Source: Chryseobacterium sp. JAH (GTDB lineage Bacteria; Bacteroidota; Bacteroidia; Flavobacteriales; Weeksellaceae). Taken from it: a stretch of 64,000 bases of DNA. Where the stretch lies: contig NZ_LMAH01000004.1 in the NCBI RefSeq assembly GCF_001507335.1, positions 1 through 64,000 on the forward strand, given 5' to 3'. Positions 15,291 through 22,731 of the stretch are shown here, in pieces (within the stretch, counting starts at the first letter, position 1; the number at the start of each line of letters is the position of its first letter). A program made the position numbers and the translations under genes. Under the pieces are notes generated by a model. That model was not told the origin of the DNA, did no database searches, and saw only the letters and a list, made by a program, of their open reading frames with translations.

Positions 15291-15845
15291 ATGCTAAATC
15301 GTTATTCTATTGTTATTCATCCTGATGATCCTATTCTAACACGTTTTAAAAGTTACAAGGATACTTTATTTAATAAAGTTGGAAAGTTTAAAAGTCGAGA
15401 TTCGAAAGCCCACATCACAATCTTAGAATTTGACGCGACCGAAAAAGAACTGGCTAACATTATAAAGAAAATCATCATGATAGCCCAAAGAGAATGCATT
15501 TTTTACTCTGTATTTAACAATGTTATTTATTCACAAACACTGCTTATTTTACCTGACATTATTGGGAATGAACATTTCAAAGGATTATTGAAAAGAGTCA
15601 GAGCAAGAATTAAAGGCATTAGTAATAAATCAGAAGCTCACTTGACAATTGGAAGAGAACTCAAACCTCATCAAATAGAAAATTCGATTGGCCTTTTTCC
15701 CGATGTCAATTTTAATTTTCATTGTAAACAATTTGCTTTAAGAAAGTTAGATAGAAACGTTGGAGAATTTGAAATTATACAAACCTTTCCTTTTTTAGGC
15801 GAAACACCAATAAAACTAGATGAACAATTATCTTTCGATTTTTAA
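15291..15845 (+). CDS. 2H phosphoesterase (2'-5' RNA ligase superfamily)
   Basis: 184 residues. Two HxT motifs define the family: SKAHITILEF with His41/Thr43, and SEAHLTIGREL with His117/Thr119. The spacing and the FALRKLDRNVGEFEIIQTFPF C-terminal strand fit the LigT/thpR-like fold. Members hydrolyse 2',3'-cyclic phosphate or 2'-5' linked RNA ends. No signal peptide. It is divergent from the minus-strand tRNA and cREC locus, and shares with it a theme of RNA-end chemistry. The C-terminal tail (PIKLDEQLSFDF) is a little longer than the core fold. Substrate inferred from family. Confidence 0.82.
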   Translation: MLNRYSIVIHPDDPILTRFKSYKDTLFNKVGKFKSRDSKAHITILEFDATEKELANIIKKIIMIAQRECIFYSVFNNVIYSQTLLILPDIIGNEHFKGLLKRVRARIKGISNKSEAHLTIGRELKPHQIENSIGLFPDVNFNFHCKQFALRKLDRNVGEFEIIQTFPFLGETPIKLDEQLSFDF

Positions 15846-15923
15846 AACAACTATAACAGATTTAATTTACTTTCTCTTAAACACTAAATCATATTAATTT
15901 AAACTGAACAATCCTTTCCAAGT

Positions 15924-15954
15924 TTTGTCTTTCAAGTTTTAAATACTAACTTTG
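15924..15954 (+). promoter_or_regulatory. Bacteroidota promoter of the ABC exporter operon
   Basis: TTTG at 15924-15927, 19 bases, then TAACTTTG at 15947-15954: a full match to the Bacteroidota consensus. The predicted transcription start is about 15960. Confidence 0.75.
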
Positions 15955-15959
15955 ACGAC

Positions 15960-16334
15960 TTGTCAGCAAAAAATCTCACATACAAAAGCAGTACTGTTAT
16001 CCGGTTTCTATCGGTTTTTTTGCTGTTTGTCTTTGTGCAGGCCAATTTTATTAAGCTGTTTCATCATCACAATTCAGAAACTGAGACTACTTCTCACTTT
16101 AATTTCAAAAAAGATTCAGGAACGGACCATTGTAAAACTTTGGCTGAAAAATGTGATTTCTGTGATTTTATAAAGCATCAGTCGCAGGATTTTCTTTCTG
16201 AAACTGTTCAGCATTTATCTTTTTCAAAGCTGAAAACTTTTAGTTCAAAATCTTATTTTGTTCTAGGCGAGAGCCGTGCATATCTTCTGTCGTGCACCAA
16301 TAAAGGTCCGCCCGCTGTTTATTCTTTGACTTAA
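15960..16334 (+). CDS. Small exported His/Cys-rich protein ahead of an ABC exporter
   Basis: 124 residues with one hydrophobic segment near residues 14-32 (VIRFLSVFLLFVFVQANF), a likely signal peptide or anchor. It is followed by FHHHNSETETTSH and CKTLAEKCDFCDF, which could bind metal. The end, NKGPPAVYSLT, resembles the short tails of similar small Bacteroidota proteins found before metal or TonB-linked transporters. No internal ATG or GTG start exists, so the TTG at 15960 is used although it coincides with the predicted transcription start. It lies 79 bases before the ATP-binding gene. Function unknown. Confidence 0.6.
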   Translation: MSAKNLTYKSSTVIRFLSVFLLFVFVQANFIKLFHHHNSETETTSHFNFKKDSGTDHCKTLAEKCDFCDFIKHQSQDFLSETVQHLSFSKLKTFSSKSYFVLGESRAYLLSCTNKGPPAVYSLT

Positions 16335-16413
16335 CGGTCATAAATTTCAACAATTCAATTAAAAATTCAGGCTCTTTCTTTGAGAAGGGGCAATCATCTA
16401 TTTACATCAACCT

Positions 16414-17109
16414 ATGTTACAAACTGTTTCACTTACAAAAAGTTACGGAGCTCATCTGGCGCTCAATCAATTAAATTTAAACGTCAACGCAGGCGAAGTG
16501 TACTGTCTGCTCGGTCAGAATGGTGCCGGAAAAACCACGACTATCAATCTTATTTTGGGCTTTCTGGAACCAAGTTCTGGAGAGATATTATTCGACAATA
16601 AAAATATTAATGACAGTAAGGGCGACCGCAGAAAAAATATCGCTTATATTCCTGAAGTGGTGATGCTTTACGGGAATCTTACTGCCGTAGAAAATCTGAG
16701 CTATTTCTCAAAACTGGCAGGATTTAATTTTACTAAAAACGAACTGGAAAATTTCCTGAACCAATGCGGATTACAGACTGATGCGCACCACAAAAAACTC
16801 AGCGGTTTCAGCAAAGGAATGCGTCAGAAAGTTGGAATTGCCATCGCCGTGGCGAAAGATGCTCAACTGATTTTGATGGATGAACCGACCAGCGGATTAG
16901 ACCCGAAAGCGACTGAAGAATTTACCCTTTTGGTGAAGCAGCTCGCAGATTCTGGGAAATCTGTTCTGATGGCGACCCACGATATTTTCAACGCCGTCAA
17001 TGTCGGTACTCACATCGGAATTATGAAACGTGGCGAACTGATTCACACTTTGAAAGCCGACGAAATTACTGCGGCAGATTTGCAGAAACTGTATCTGCAA
17101 ACCATTTAA
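16414..17109 (+). CDS. ABC transporter ATP-binding protein
   Basis: 231 residues, one nucleotide-binding domain. Walker A GQNGAGKTTTI is near residues 35-45, the signature LSGFSKGMRQ is near 128-137, and Walker B LILMDEPTSGLD is near 149-160, with the H-loop in MATHD. It belongs to the ABC-2 exporter type with separate permeases, like the two genes directly downstream. It powers export or extrusion of an unknown substrate across the inner membrane. Confidence 0.94.
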   Translation: MLQTVSLTKSYGAHLALNQLNLNVNAGEVYCLLGQNGAGKTTTINLILGFLEPSSGEILFDNKNINDSKGDRRKNIAYIPEVVMLYGNLTAVENLSYFSKLAGFNFTKNELENFLNQCGLQTDAHHKKLSGFSKGMRQKVGIAIAVAKDAQLILMDEPTSGLDPKATEEFTLLVKQLADSGKSVLMATHDIFNAVNVGTHIGIMKRGELIHTLKADEITAADLQKLYLQTI

Positions 17110-17142
17110 ACCCATTCGGATTTTCTAATTAATTAAAATCAA

Positions 17143-18588
17143 ATGTCAAACAACATATTTATTATTGCCAGACAGACTTTCAGGATGGCTTATTCCAATA
17201 AGGCAACTTTTGCTTTTGCGGTTTTACTCAGCTTTTCGCTGCTTCTCGCCACTTTTGTCGGCTGGAAAAACTACAAGGTGCAAAACGAACAAAGACTTCA
17301 GTATAAAAAAGAAGTTCGAAAACAATGGCTTGCCAATCCCGACAAACATCCCCACAGAATGGCGCATTACGGCTATCTTGCCTTCAGGGAAAAACATGAA
17401 CTCAGCTTTTTTGATTTTGGAATCGAAAGTTTCGCCGGCGTTTCTATTTTTCTGGAAGCTCATAAACAAAACAGCGTCAACTTCAGTGAAGCCAGTTTTT
17501 CCAACGGGATGCTCCGATTTGGTGAACTGAGTGTGGCCATGGTTTTACAAATTCTTTTTCCGCTGCTCATTATTTTTGTTGGATATAACTGTGTTTCGGC
17601 CGAACGGGAATCAGGAACTTTAAAAATTTTACTGTGTCAGAACACGACATGGAAAGATCTACTTTGGGGCAAAACTTTTGGACTGCTCGCATTATCGCTT
17701 TCTATTTTTATTCCTTTAATTATTCTCACGATTATTTTATGGGGAATTCTTAGCAACTGGCAGCTTTCCGGCGATTCTGTAGTGAGACTTTTGCTTCTGA
17801 TTGGCGGTTACATCATTTACTTCTTTGTCATCTCTGTGATTACGGCTTTGGTTTCTGCTTCATCGTCAGGCTCCAGACCTGCTTTAACGACTTTACTGGC
17901 CTCATGGATATTTTTCATTGTGATGATGCCCAGAGTAACGCAGTCTATTGGAAATCAAATTTTTCCTTCACCGTCTAAAATTTCCTTTTTGGCCCAAATT
18001 GCTGAAGATGTAAGGAAGGAAGGTGACAGCCACAATCCCGATGATCCCCATTATGCGAAAATTAAAGATTCTTTAATGAAAAAATACAATGTGGATGATG
18101 TAAAGAAGCTTCCATTCAATTACGGTGGTTTCATTATGGCTGAAGGTGAAAAAATTACTTCCGGTATTTACAGCCAGCATCAGAAAGATTTGAATAAAAC
18201 CTTTGAGAATCAAAATAGTATTACAAAACTGGCGAGTTTTCTCAATCCTTATTTGGCTTTAAAAGAAGTTTCGATGATTCTGACGGCTTCTGATTACAGT
18301 ACGTACACCGATTTTCAAAATCAGGCTGAACAGTACCGATACGGCCTAGCTCAAAAGATGAATCAGCTGCAGATCGAAAATATAAGCAACGAGAAACCCG
18401 GAGAACACGAAAAACCACACATGATCAGCCGCAACAATTGGGCTTCACAGAAAGATTTTGAATATCATTTCACGACAATCAACGAGGCTGTTTCTAAAAA
18501 TTCCACAGCATTTTTAGCTCTCGCTTTTTGGTTGTTAATAAGCATTTTTGGAATTCAAATCTCGGTAAAACGTATCAAAACGATTTAA
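17143..18588 (+). CDS. ABC-2 type permease, DUF3526-like (first)
   Basis: 481 residues. An N-terminal membrane helix (about 15-42) is followed by a large extracytoplasmic region. Helices then include VAMVLQILFPLLIIFVGYNC near 128-147, four more before 275, and a final one near 455-475. FVGYNCVSAERESGTLKILL is a typical ABC-2 coupling segment. A second soluble stretch covers about 285-450. The layout matches NosY/DUF3526 exporters. It starts 33 bases after the ATPase gene and ends 2 bases before the second permease. Confidence 0.85.
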   Translation: MSNNIFIIARQTFRMAYSNKATFAFAVLLSFSLLLATFVGWKNYKVQNEQRLQYKKEVRKQWLANPDKHPHRMAHYGYLAFREKHELSFFDFGIESFAGVSIFLEAHKQNSVNFSEASFSNGMLRFGELSVAMVLQILFPLLIIFVGYNCVSAERESGTLKILLCQNTTWKDLLWGKTFGLLALSLSIFIPLIILTIILWGILSNWQLSGDSVVRLLLLIGGYIIYFFVISVITALVSASSSGSRPALTTLLASWIFFIVMMPRVTQSIGNQIFPSPSKISFLAQIAEDVRKEGDSHNPDDPHYAKIKDSLMKKYNVDDVKKLPFNYGGFIMAEGEKITSGIYSQHQKDLNKTFENQNSITKLASFLNPYLALKEVSMILTASDYSTYTDFQNQAEQYRYGLAQKMNQLQIENISNEKPGEHEKPHMISRNNWASQKDFEYHFTTINEAVSKNSTAFLALAFWLLISIFGIQISVKRIKTI

Positions 18589-18590
18589 AC

Positions 18591-19952
18591 ATGAAACAGA
18601 ACCTTTTTTTATTTGAACTCAAAATATTTTTCCGAAATATATCTTCGATCACTACCATCGTTATCTTGCTTTTGGCTGGATTTATCGGCCTGTACTTTGG
18701 AAAAACTTTTATTGAACGTCAGGATACTATTGTTCAGAAAGCCGTCACATTGCAGAAAGAAAATACCGAGAAAAACTATGAACATTTTGGTGAAGACACC
18801 GGACTTTTCTTTTTTCACAACAAGTTCTCGGCGGCCAATACCGCAACAAAATGGGCTGCTTTTTCAAACGGACAGAGAGATATTAATCCATACCTCATCT
18901 CGGTTACGATGCTTGGTTTGGAAGGACAGATGTATGACACCGACATCGCAAATCCCTCAAGCTTACTGATGGGAAATATCGATCTGGGATTTGTTTTTAT
19001 TTTTCTGTTTCCATTGGTAATTATTGCATTAAGCTACAATATTCTGTCTTCTCAACAGGAAAATGGTGTCTGGATTTTACTTAAATCCCAGACTTCAAAA
19101 CCTCATCTTATTATCTGGAATAAATTATTGGTCAGAGTTTTGGTAATTATTGCAACTGCATTTATTCTAATGATTGTAGCGTTATTCTATCTGAATCTTG
19201 AATTTGACTCAATTTTCATCTCCATTTTCGGATTGATAATGCTTTATTTAATTTTTTGGTTTACAGCTGTTTTCTTCATCATTTCATTTGGGAAAACATC
19301 TAATTTTAATGCGTCATCCCTGATTGGTTTGTGGGTTGGTTTGGCCATTGTGGTTCCCGCTTCACTGAATCTTTACCTCACGGCAAAATACCCTGTTCCT
19401 GAAGCTTTGAAACATGTAATGGAACAGCGACAGGGCTATCACGAAAAATGGGATTTACCTAAAAACGTTACGATGGATCCCTTTTTTAAACATTATCCGC
19501 AATTCAGGCAGTTTCCTTTCGATGAAAAGAAAACCTTCTCATGGTTCTGGTACTACGGAATGCAACAAATGGGCGATGATCAGGCTTTGGAAAGCAGAAA
19601 AGCTATGGAACAGAAACTCGAAAACCGTCAGCAATTTGCTTCGGCTGTCGCTCTGTTTTTTCCAACCGTGCAGACACAACTTTCTGTGAACTCATTGTCA
19701 GGTTCAGATTTGAAATCGCATTTGGATTTTCAGAATTTTGTGAGAGATTATCATGAAAAAGTGAGGCTTCATTTTTATCCTGTAATTTTTCAGGAAAAGA
19801 AAGTTTCTTTAGCGGAAGTGGAAAAATTTGGTTTAAAACATTATAAAGGCTCAGTTTCTCCTTTGAAAATGGAGTCAGTTGTTTCTCTTTTACTCATCAG
19901 TTTAATGTTAATGATTATAGGAAATTTTAATTTCAAAAAATCATTGAGATAA
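18591..19952 (+). CDS. ABC-2 type permease, DUF3526-like (second)
   Basis: 453 residues from the ATG at 18591; an upstream in-frame start would overlap the previous gene by 61 bases and is less likely. Layout is the same as its neighbour: N-terminal helix (about 14-34), soluble region, then a helix block starting with LGFVFIFLFPLVIIALSYNI near 130-150 and the coupling segment QQENGVWILLKSQ. The last helix (about 428-448) is followed by a short Lys/Arg tail. The two permeases probably form a heterodimer with the ATPase. Followed by a strong terminator. Confidence 0.85.
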   Translation: MKQNLFLFELKIFFRNISSITTIVILLLAGFIGLYFGKTFIERQDTIVQKAVTLQKENTEKNYEHFGEDTGLFFFHNKFSAANTATKWAAFSNGQRDINPYLISVTMLGLEGQMYDTDIANPSSLLMGNIDLGFVFIFLFPLVIIALSYNILSSQQENGVWILLKSQTSKPHLIIWNKLLVRVLVIIATAFILMIVALFYLNLEFDSIFISIFGLIMLYLIFWFTAVFFIISFGKTSNFNASSLIGLWVGLAIVVPASLNLYLTAKYPVPEALKHVMEQRQGYHEKWDLPKNVTMDPFFKHYPQFRQFPFDEKKTFSWFWYYGMQQMGDDQALESRKAMEQKLENRQQFASAVALFFPTVQTQLSVNSLSGSDLKSHLDFQNFVRDYHEKVRLHFYPVIFQEKKVSLAEVEKFGLKHYKGSVSPLKMESVVSLLLISLMLMIIGNFNFKKSLR

Positions 19953-19963
19953 GATGTAAAAAT

Positions 19964-19995
19964 ATCGGTCGGAAACCAAACTGTTTCCGACCGAT
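19964..19995. terminator. Bidirectional terminator
   Basis: ATCGGTCGGAAAC and GTTTCCGACCGAT form a perfect 13-bp stem between the convergent permease and TPR genes. Confidence 0.85.
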
Positions 19996-20006
19996 TTATT
20001 GTTATT

Positions 20007-21026
20007 CTAATTTCTGAACATCTTATTTCTTCCCGTTTTATATCTGGAAATATCTTTCAAAATCACTTCATCATCAGGATTGAAATGTTTTAATTCATTC
20101 ACGATCTCAGAACGTGTTGCCACTTTTTCAGCAATGATTTCGTAGGCAATATTTCTTGTTGTATTTTGAAGTTGGGGATCTTTTTTAAATTCATGTTTTA
20201 TAGCTTCAAGATAAGTGATCTTCTTATCCGAAGGTGTTTTCTCGTACAATTCCTGAATCTGCTGATCGAGTTTTTTAACCTCAAAAATATTGGCAAAATA
20301 ATTATTAAGACAATTGAATGCATCCCGATCCTCTTCCCAACCTTTTAACAATATTTTCTGTGCCTCATCCGGCATTTCCATTTTTTTTCGATAGATCAAT
20401 GAACCCTTTACCATTTGACTGTTATTTACATAATCGTCAACAACCATTTGATAATAAGAGTTAGCCGAATTTATGTCATTCAGTTCTTTAAACAGATCTC
20501 CAACTTTCTCTTTCTGCTCAAGCTCCTTGTACAAATCGATTGCTTTTCTGTACTGTTTTGCTTTTTCGTAACAGTTGGCTGCTTCAGATCTGTTTTTCAA
20601 TTTTTTAAGATAAATTACTGCCGCCTCATTATAAAAACCACCTTCTTCTAAAGTTTTTGCACCACGGTAATTGTCCTGTAAAAGATTCATATACACTTTT
20701 GCTGCTTTCTTATAGTCTTTTTCGTCAATGTATTTTTGGGCGAGATCTTCATATTTATTTCTGATTCTGTCGAAAAGTGAACTTTCAACATACGAACTTC
20801 CGCTTCCCCCTTTTCGACCGTTCACTCCTTGAATTTGCTTTTCTTTATCCTTCAAAGCTGTAATCACCAGAAGAATGATCGCAGCAACAACAATAAAAAT
20901 CAGGAGATTTCCTATAACACTCCAAAAACTTGCGTGAAATAATTCAGCAAGAATTCCGATAACTTTAAGAATTACCAGAATAAAAAATGCCGCCATAAAT
21001 TTATCGGTAAACTTCTGCTTATTCAT
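20007..21026 (-). CDS. Membrane-anchored TPR-like protein of the MoxR-vWA-propeller system
   Basis: 339 residues. Two hydrophobic helices (about 9-30 and 34-58) anchor it, then a Gly/Ser linker leads to an alpha-helical TPR-like repeat array. Repeats show the A-x-x-Y pattern, for example KKAAKVYMNLLQDNYRGAK, NEAAVIYLKKLKNRSEAANC and RKAIDLYKELEQKEKVGDL. It overlaps the stop region of the next upstream gene by 8 bases, so it is co-translated. It is probably the scaffold or sensor at the membrane for the ATPase complex. No enzymatic motif seen. Confidence 0.75.
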   Translation of the reverse strand: MNKQKFTDKFMAAFFILVILKVIGILAELFHASFWSVIGNLLIFIVVAAIILLVITALKDKEKQIQGVNGRKGGSGSSYVESSLFDRIRNKYEDLAQKYIDEKDYKKAAKVYMNLLQDNYRGAKTLEEGGFYNEAAVIYLKKLKNRSEAANCYEKAKQYRKAIDLYKELEQKEKVGDLFKELNDINSANSYYQMVVDDYVNNSQMVKGSLIYRKKMEMPDEAQKILLKGWEEDRDAFNCLNNYFANIFEVKKLDQQIQELYEKTPSDKKITYLEAIKHEFKKDPQLQNTTRNIAYEIIAEKVATRSEIVNELKHFNPDDEVILKDISRYKTGRNKMFRN

Positions 21027-22731
21027 CTTTATCTGATTTTAAAATGGTTTTGTCTTCGCTGAAAAGACGGTAAAGAAGCACGACGACTGCAATAATAAGA
21101 AGCCACACAAACCAGTTATAGCCAAACATTTCGATTAAAGGATAAAAAAGATAAGCCAACATTGCAACCAGAACAATAACAAGAAAAATCTTGATTCCAT
21201 TCGGAAGATTTTCGCCTCCAATATTTAAAGATTTCCTTTTAACAACAAACGAATACATACCGACAACGCCTGTCATCAGGATAATCAGCCAAATAATTTC
21301 AGAGAAAGAAATACTATTTTTTGAATAGGGTTTCTCATGATCAAGCGTTTTCACTTTTTTTGCCTTGTCAATATCAAGTGGTGGTTCAACTATTTCTTTG
21401 GTTCCATACAGTTTTCCTAAAGAATCTTCTATCAGCACCTGTTTCTTTTTTAAAACATTTTTGACAATTCCCTGATCAGCAGGTTTTCCTGAACTTATTT
21501 CATTCAGAGAGTCAGTGATTTTTTTTCTGACTTTTTCTTCGTTTTGAGCTAAATATTTCGTGATCTTTTTACGGTACACTTTTTTTAGAGAATCGGTCGC
21601 AACATCCGTCTGACTATTAAGCTTGGAAATATCATCCTGAATTTTTTCGATTGGTTTTCCACCGTCTTTCAAATAATCTTTATAGCTTTTTTCGTTGGGT
21701 TTGCTGAGTTCTAATGATGCTATCATTTCTTCCCTCATCAGATCTCTCCGCTTTCTTCCATACATTGAATCGATTTTTAAATCAATATCCGTAACGCCTG
21801 ATTTGTATGCAACTACAGGATTCATCATGTTTTTATCCACTTCAGAAATATTTCCTGATGAAGCCCTTGGAATATTTTCAGATGTTTTGTCCTTATTCAG
21901 ATACAGGAAAAGCCTGCTGAGACCAATAACGATCAGAAACAGCCAAAATACCCAACGGTACTTTTCAGAATACGCAGATTTTTCTCCTTTTGAAGAATTC
22001 CCACCAAATAACTTTCCCAACCAACTGTTTCCAAACATAATTTTAGCAAAGCCATCACCTCTGGAAGTTCCTGTTACATCCAGCGGAATTCCAAGATCAA
22101 CAGCCCTGTCAGGATATTTTTCAATATATTTTAAATATTTTTCAATTTCTTTTTTATTCCCTGCCATCACTTTTTTTAGATCGAAGGGCAGGTTTTTCAT
22201 CCACTCTTCTTCGGCTTGTGGCTTTTCCAATGCTTCCAGAATTTTTTCATCATCCATTTCAACGGTATAACTCTCAATTTTCTGAGGAATTCTTACACCA
22301 TTCGATGGTTTTCTTATTTGATCTTCCGATGGTTTTGGATTTTGAATCATTTCCACCCAATCGATTTCTTCGTTCAGTTTTACTAATCCGAAATCCGGAT
22401 GCATGATTAAATATTCGGCATCAGCATTTTGCCATTCTTCAGGAGAAATTTTAGGATAAAATATAGTGTTTTCAGGAATAAAAAATTTGCTATCAATACA
22501 CTGAAAATAGGAGTTTCTGCCAATCTCATTGGGAGCATAATCTTGAAAAACCAGGAAGCAACCAAACAAAACATTCGCTTCATTCGAAGGAACAGGAAAA
22601 GACTGAATCTGGTTTAAATCAATTCCTAAAATTTCCATTTCATGAAGCCATACCAATGGTGAGGAACTTTTTATTAAAAGTCCTTTTTTAGGATAATTAT
22701 TTTTCGGAAATGGTTTTATTCTAAGCTCCAT
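21019..22731 (-). CDS. Multi-domain membrane protein of the ternary system (bpX-type)
   Basis: 570 residues from the ATG at 22731 (MELRIKPFPKNNYPKKGLLI). The first 150 residues form a soluble domain with WLHEMEILGIDLNQIQSFPV. Hydrophobic segments lie near 265-280 (WVFWLFLIVIGLSRLFLYL), 480-497, and two near the end (about 515-560). A long Lys/Asp-rich charged stretch separates them. No catalytic motif recognised. Genes with this position beside MoxR and vWA-propeller genes have been catalogued as bpX domains; I assign it there by context. It overlaps both neighbours. Confidence 0.6.
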   Translation of the reverse strand: MELRIKPFPKNNYPKKGLLIKSSSPLVWLHEMEILGIDLNQIQSFPVPSNEANVLFGCFLVFQDYAPNEIGRNSYFQCIDSKFFIPENTIFYPKISPEEWQNADAEYLIMHPDFGLVKLNEEIDWVEMIQNPKPSEDQIRKPSNGVRIPQKIESYTVEMDDEKILEALEKPQAEEEWMKNLPFDLKKVMAGNKKEIEKYLKYIEKYPDRAVDLGIPLDVTGTSRGDGFAKIMFGNSWLGKLFGGNSSKGEKSAYSEKYRWVFWLFLIVIGLSRLFLYLNKDKTSENIPRASSGNISEVDKNMMNPVVAYKSGVTDIDLKIDSMYGRKRRDLMREEMIASLELSKPNEKSYKDYLKDGGKPIEKIQDDISKLNSQTDVATDSLKKVYRKKITKYLAQNEEKVRKKITDSLNEISSGKPADQGIVKNVLKKKQVLIEDSLGKLYGTKEIVEPPLDIDKAKKVKTLDHEKPYSKNSISFSEIIWLIILMTGVVGMYSFVVKRKSLNIGGENLPNGIKIFLVIVLVAMLAYLFYPLIEMFGYNWFVWLLIIAVVVLLYRLFSEDKTILKSDKDE

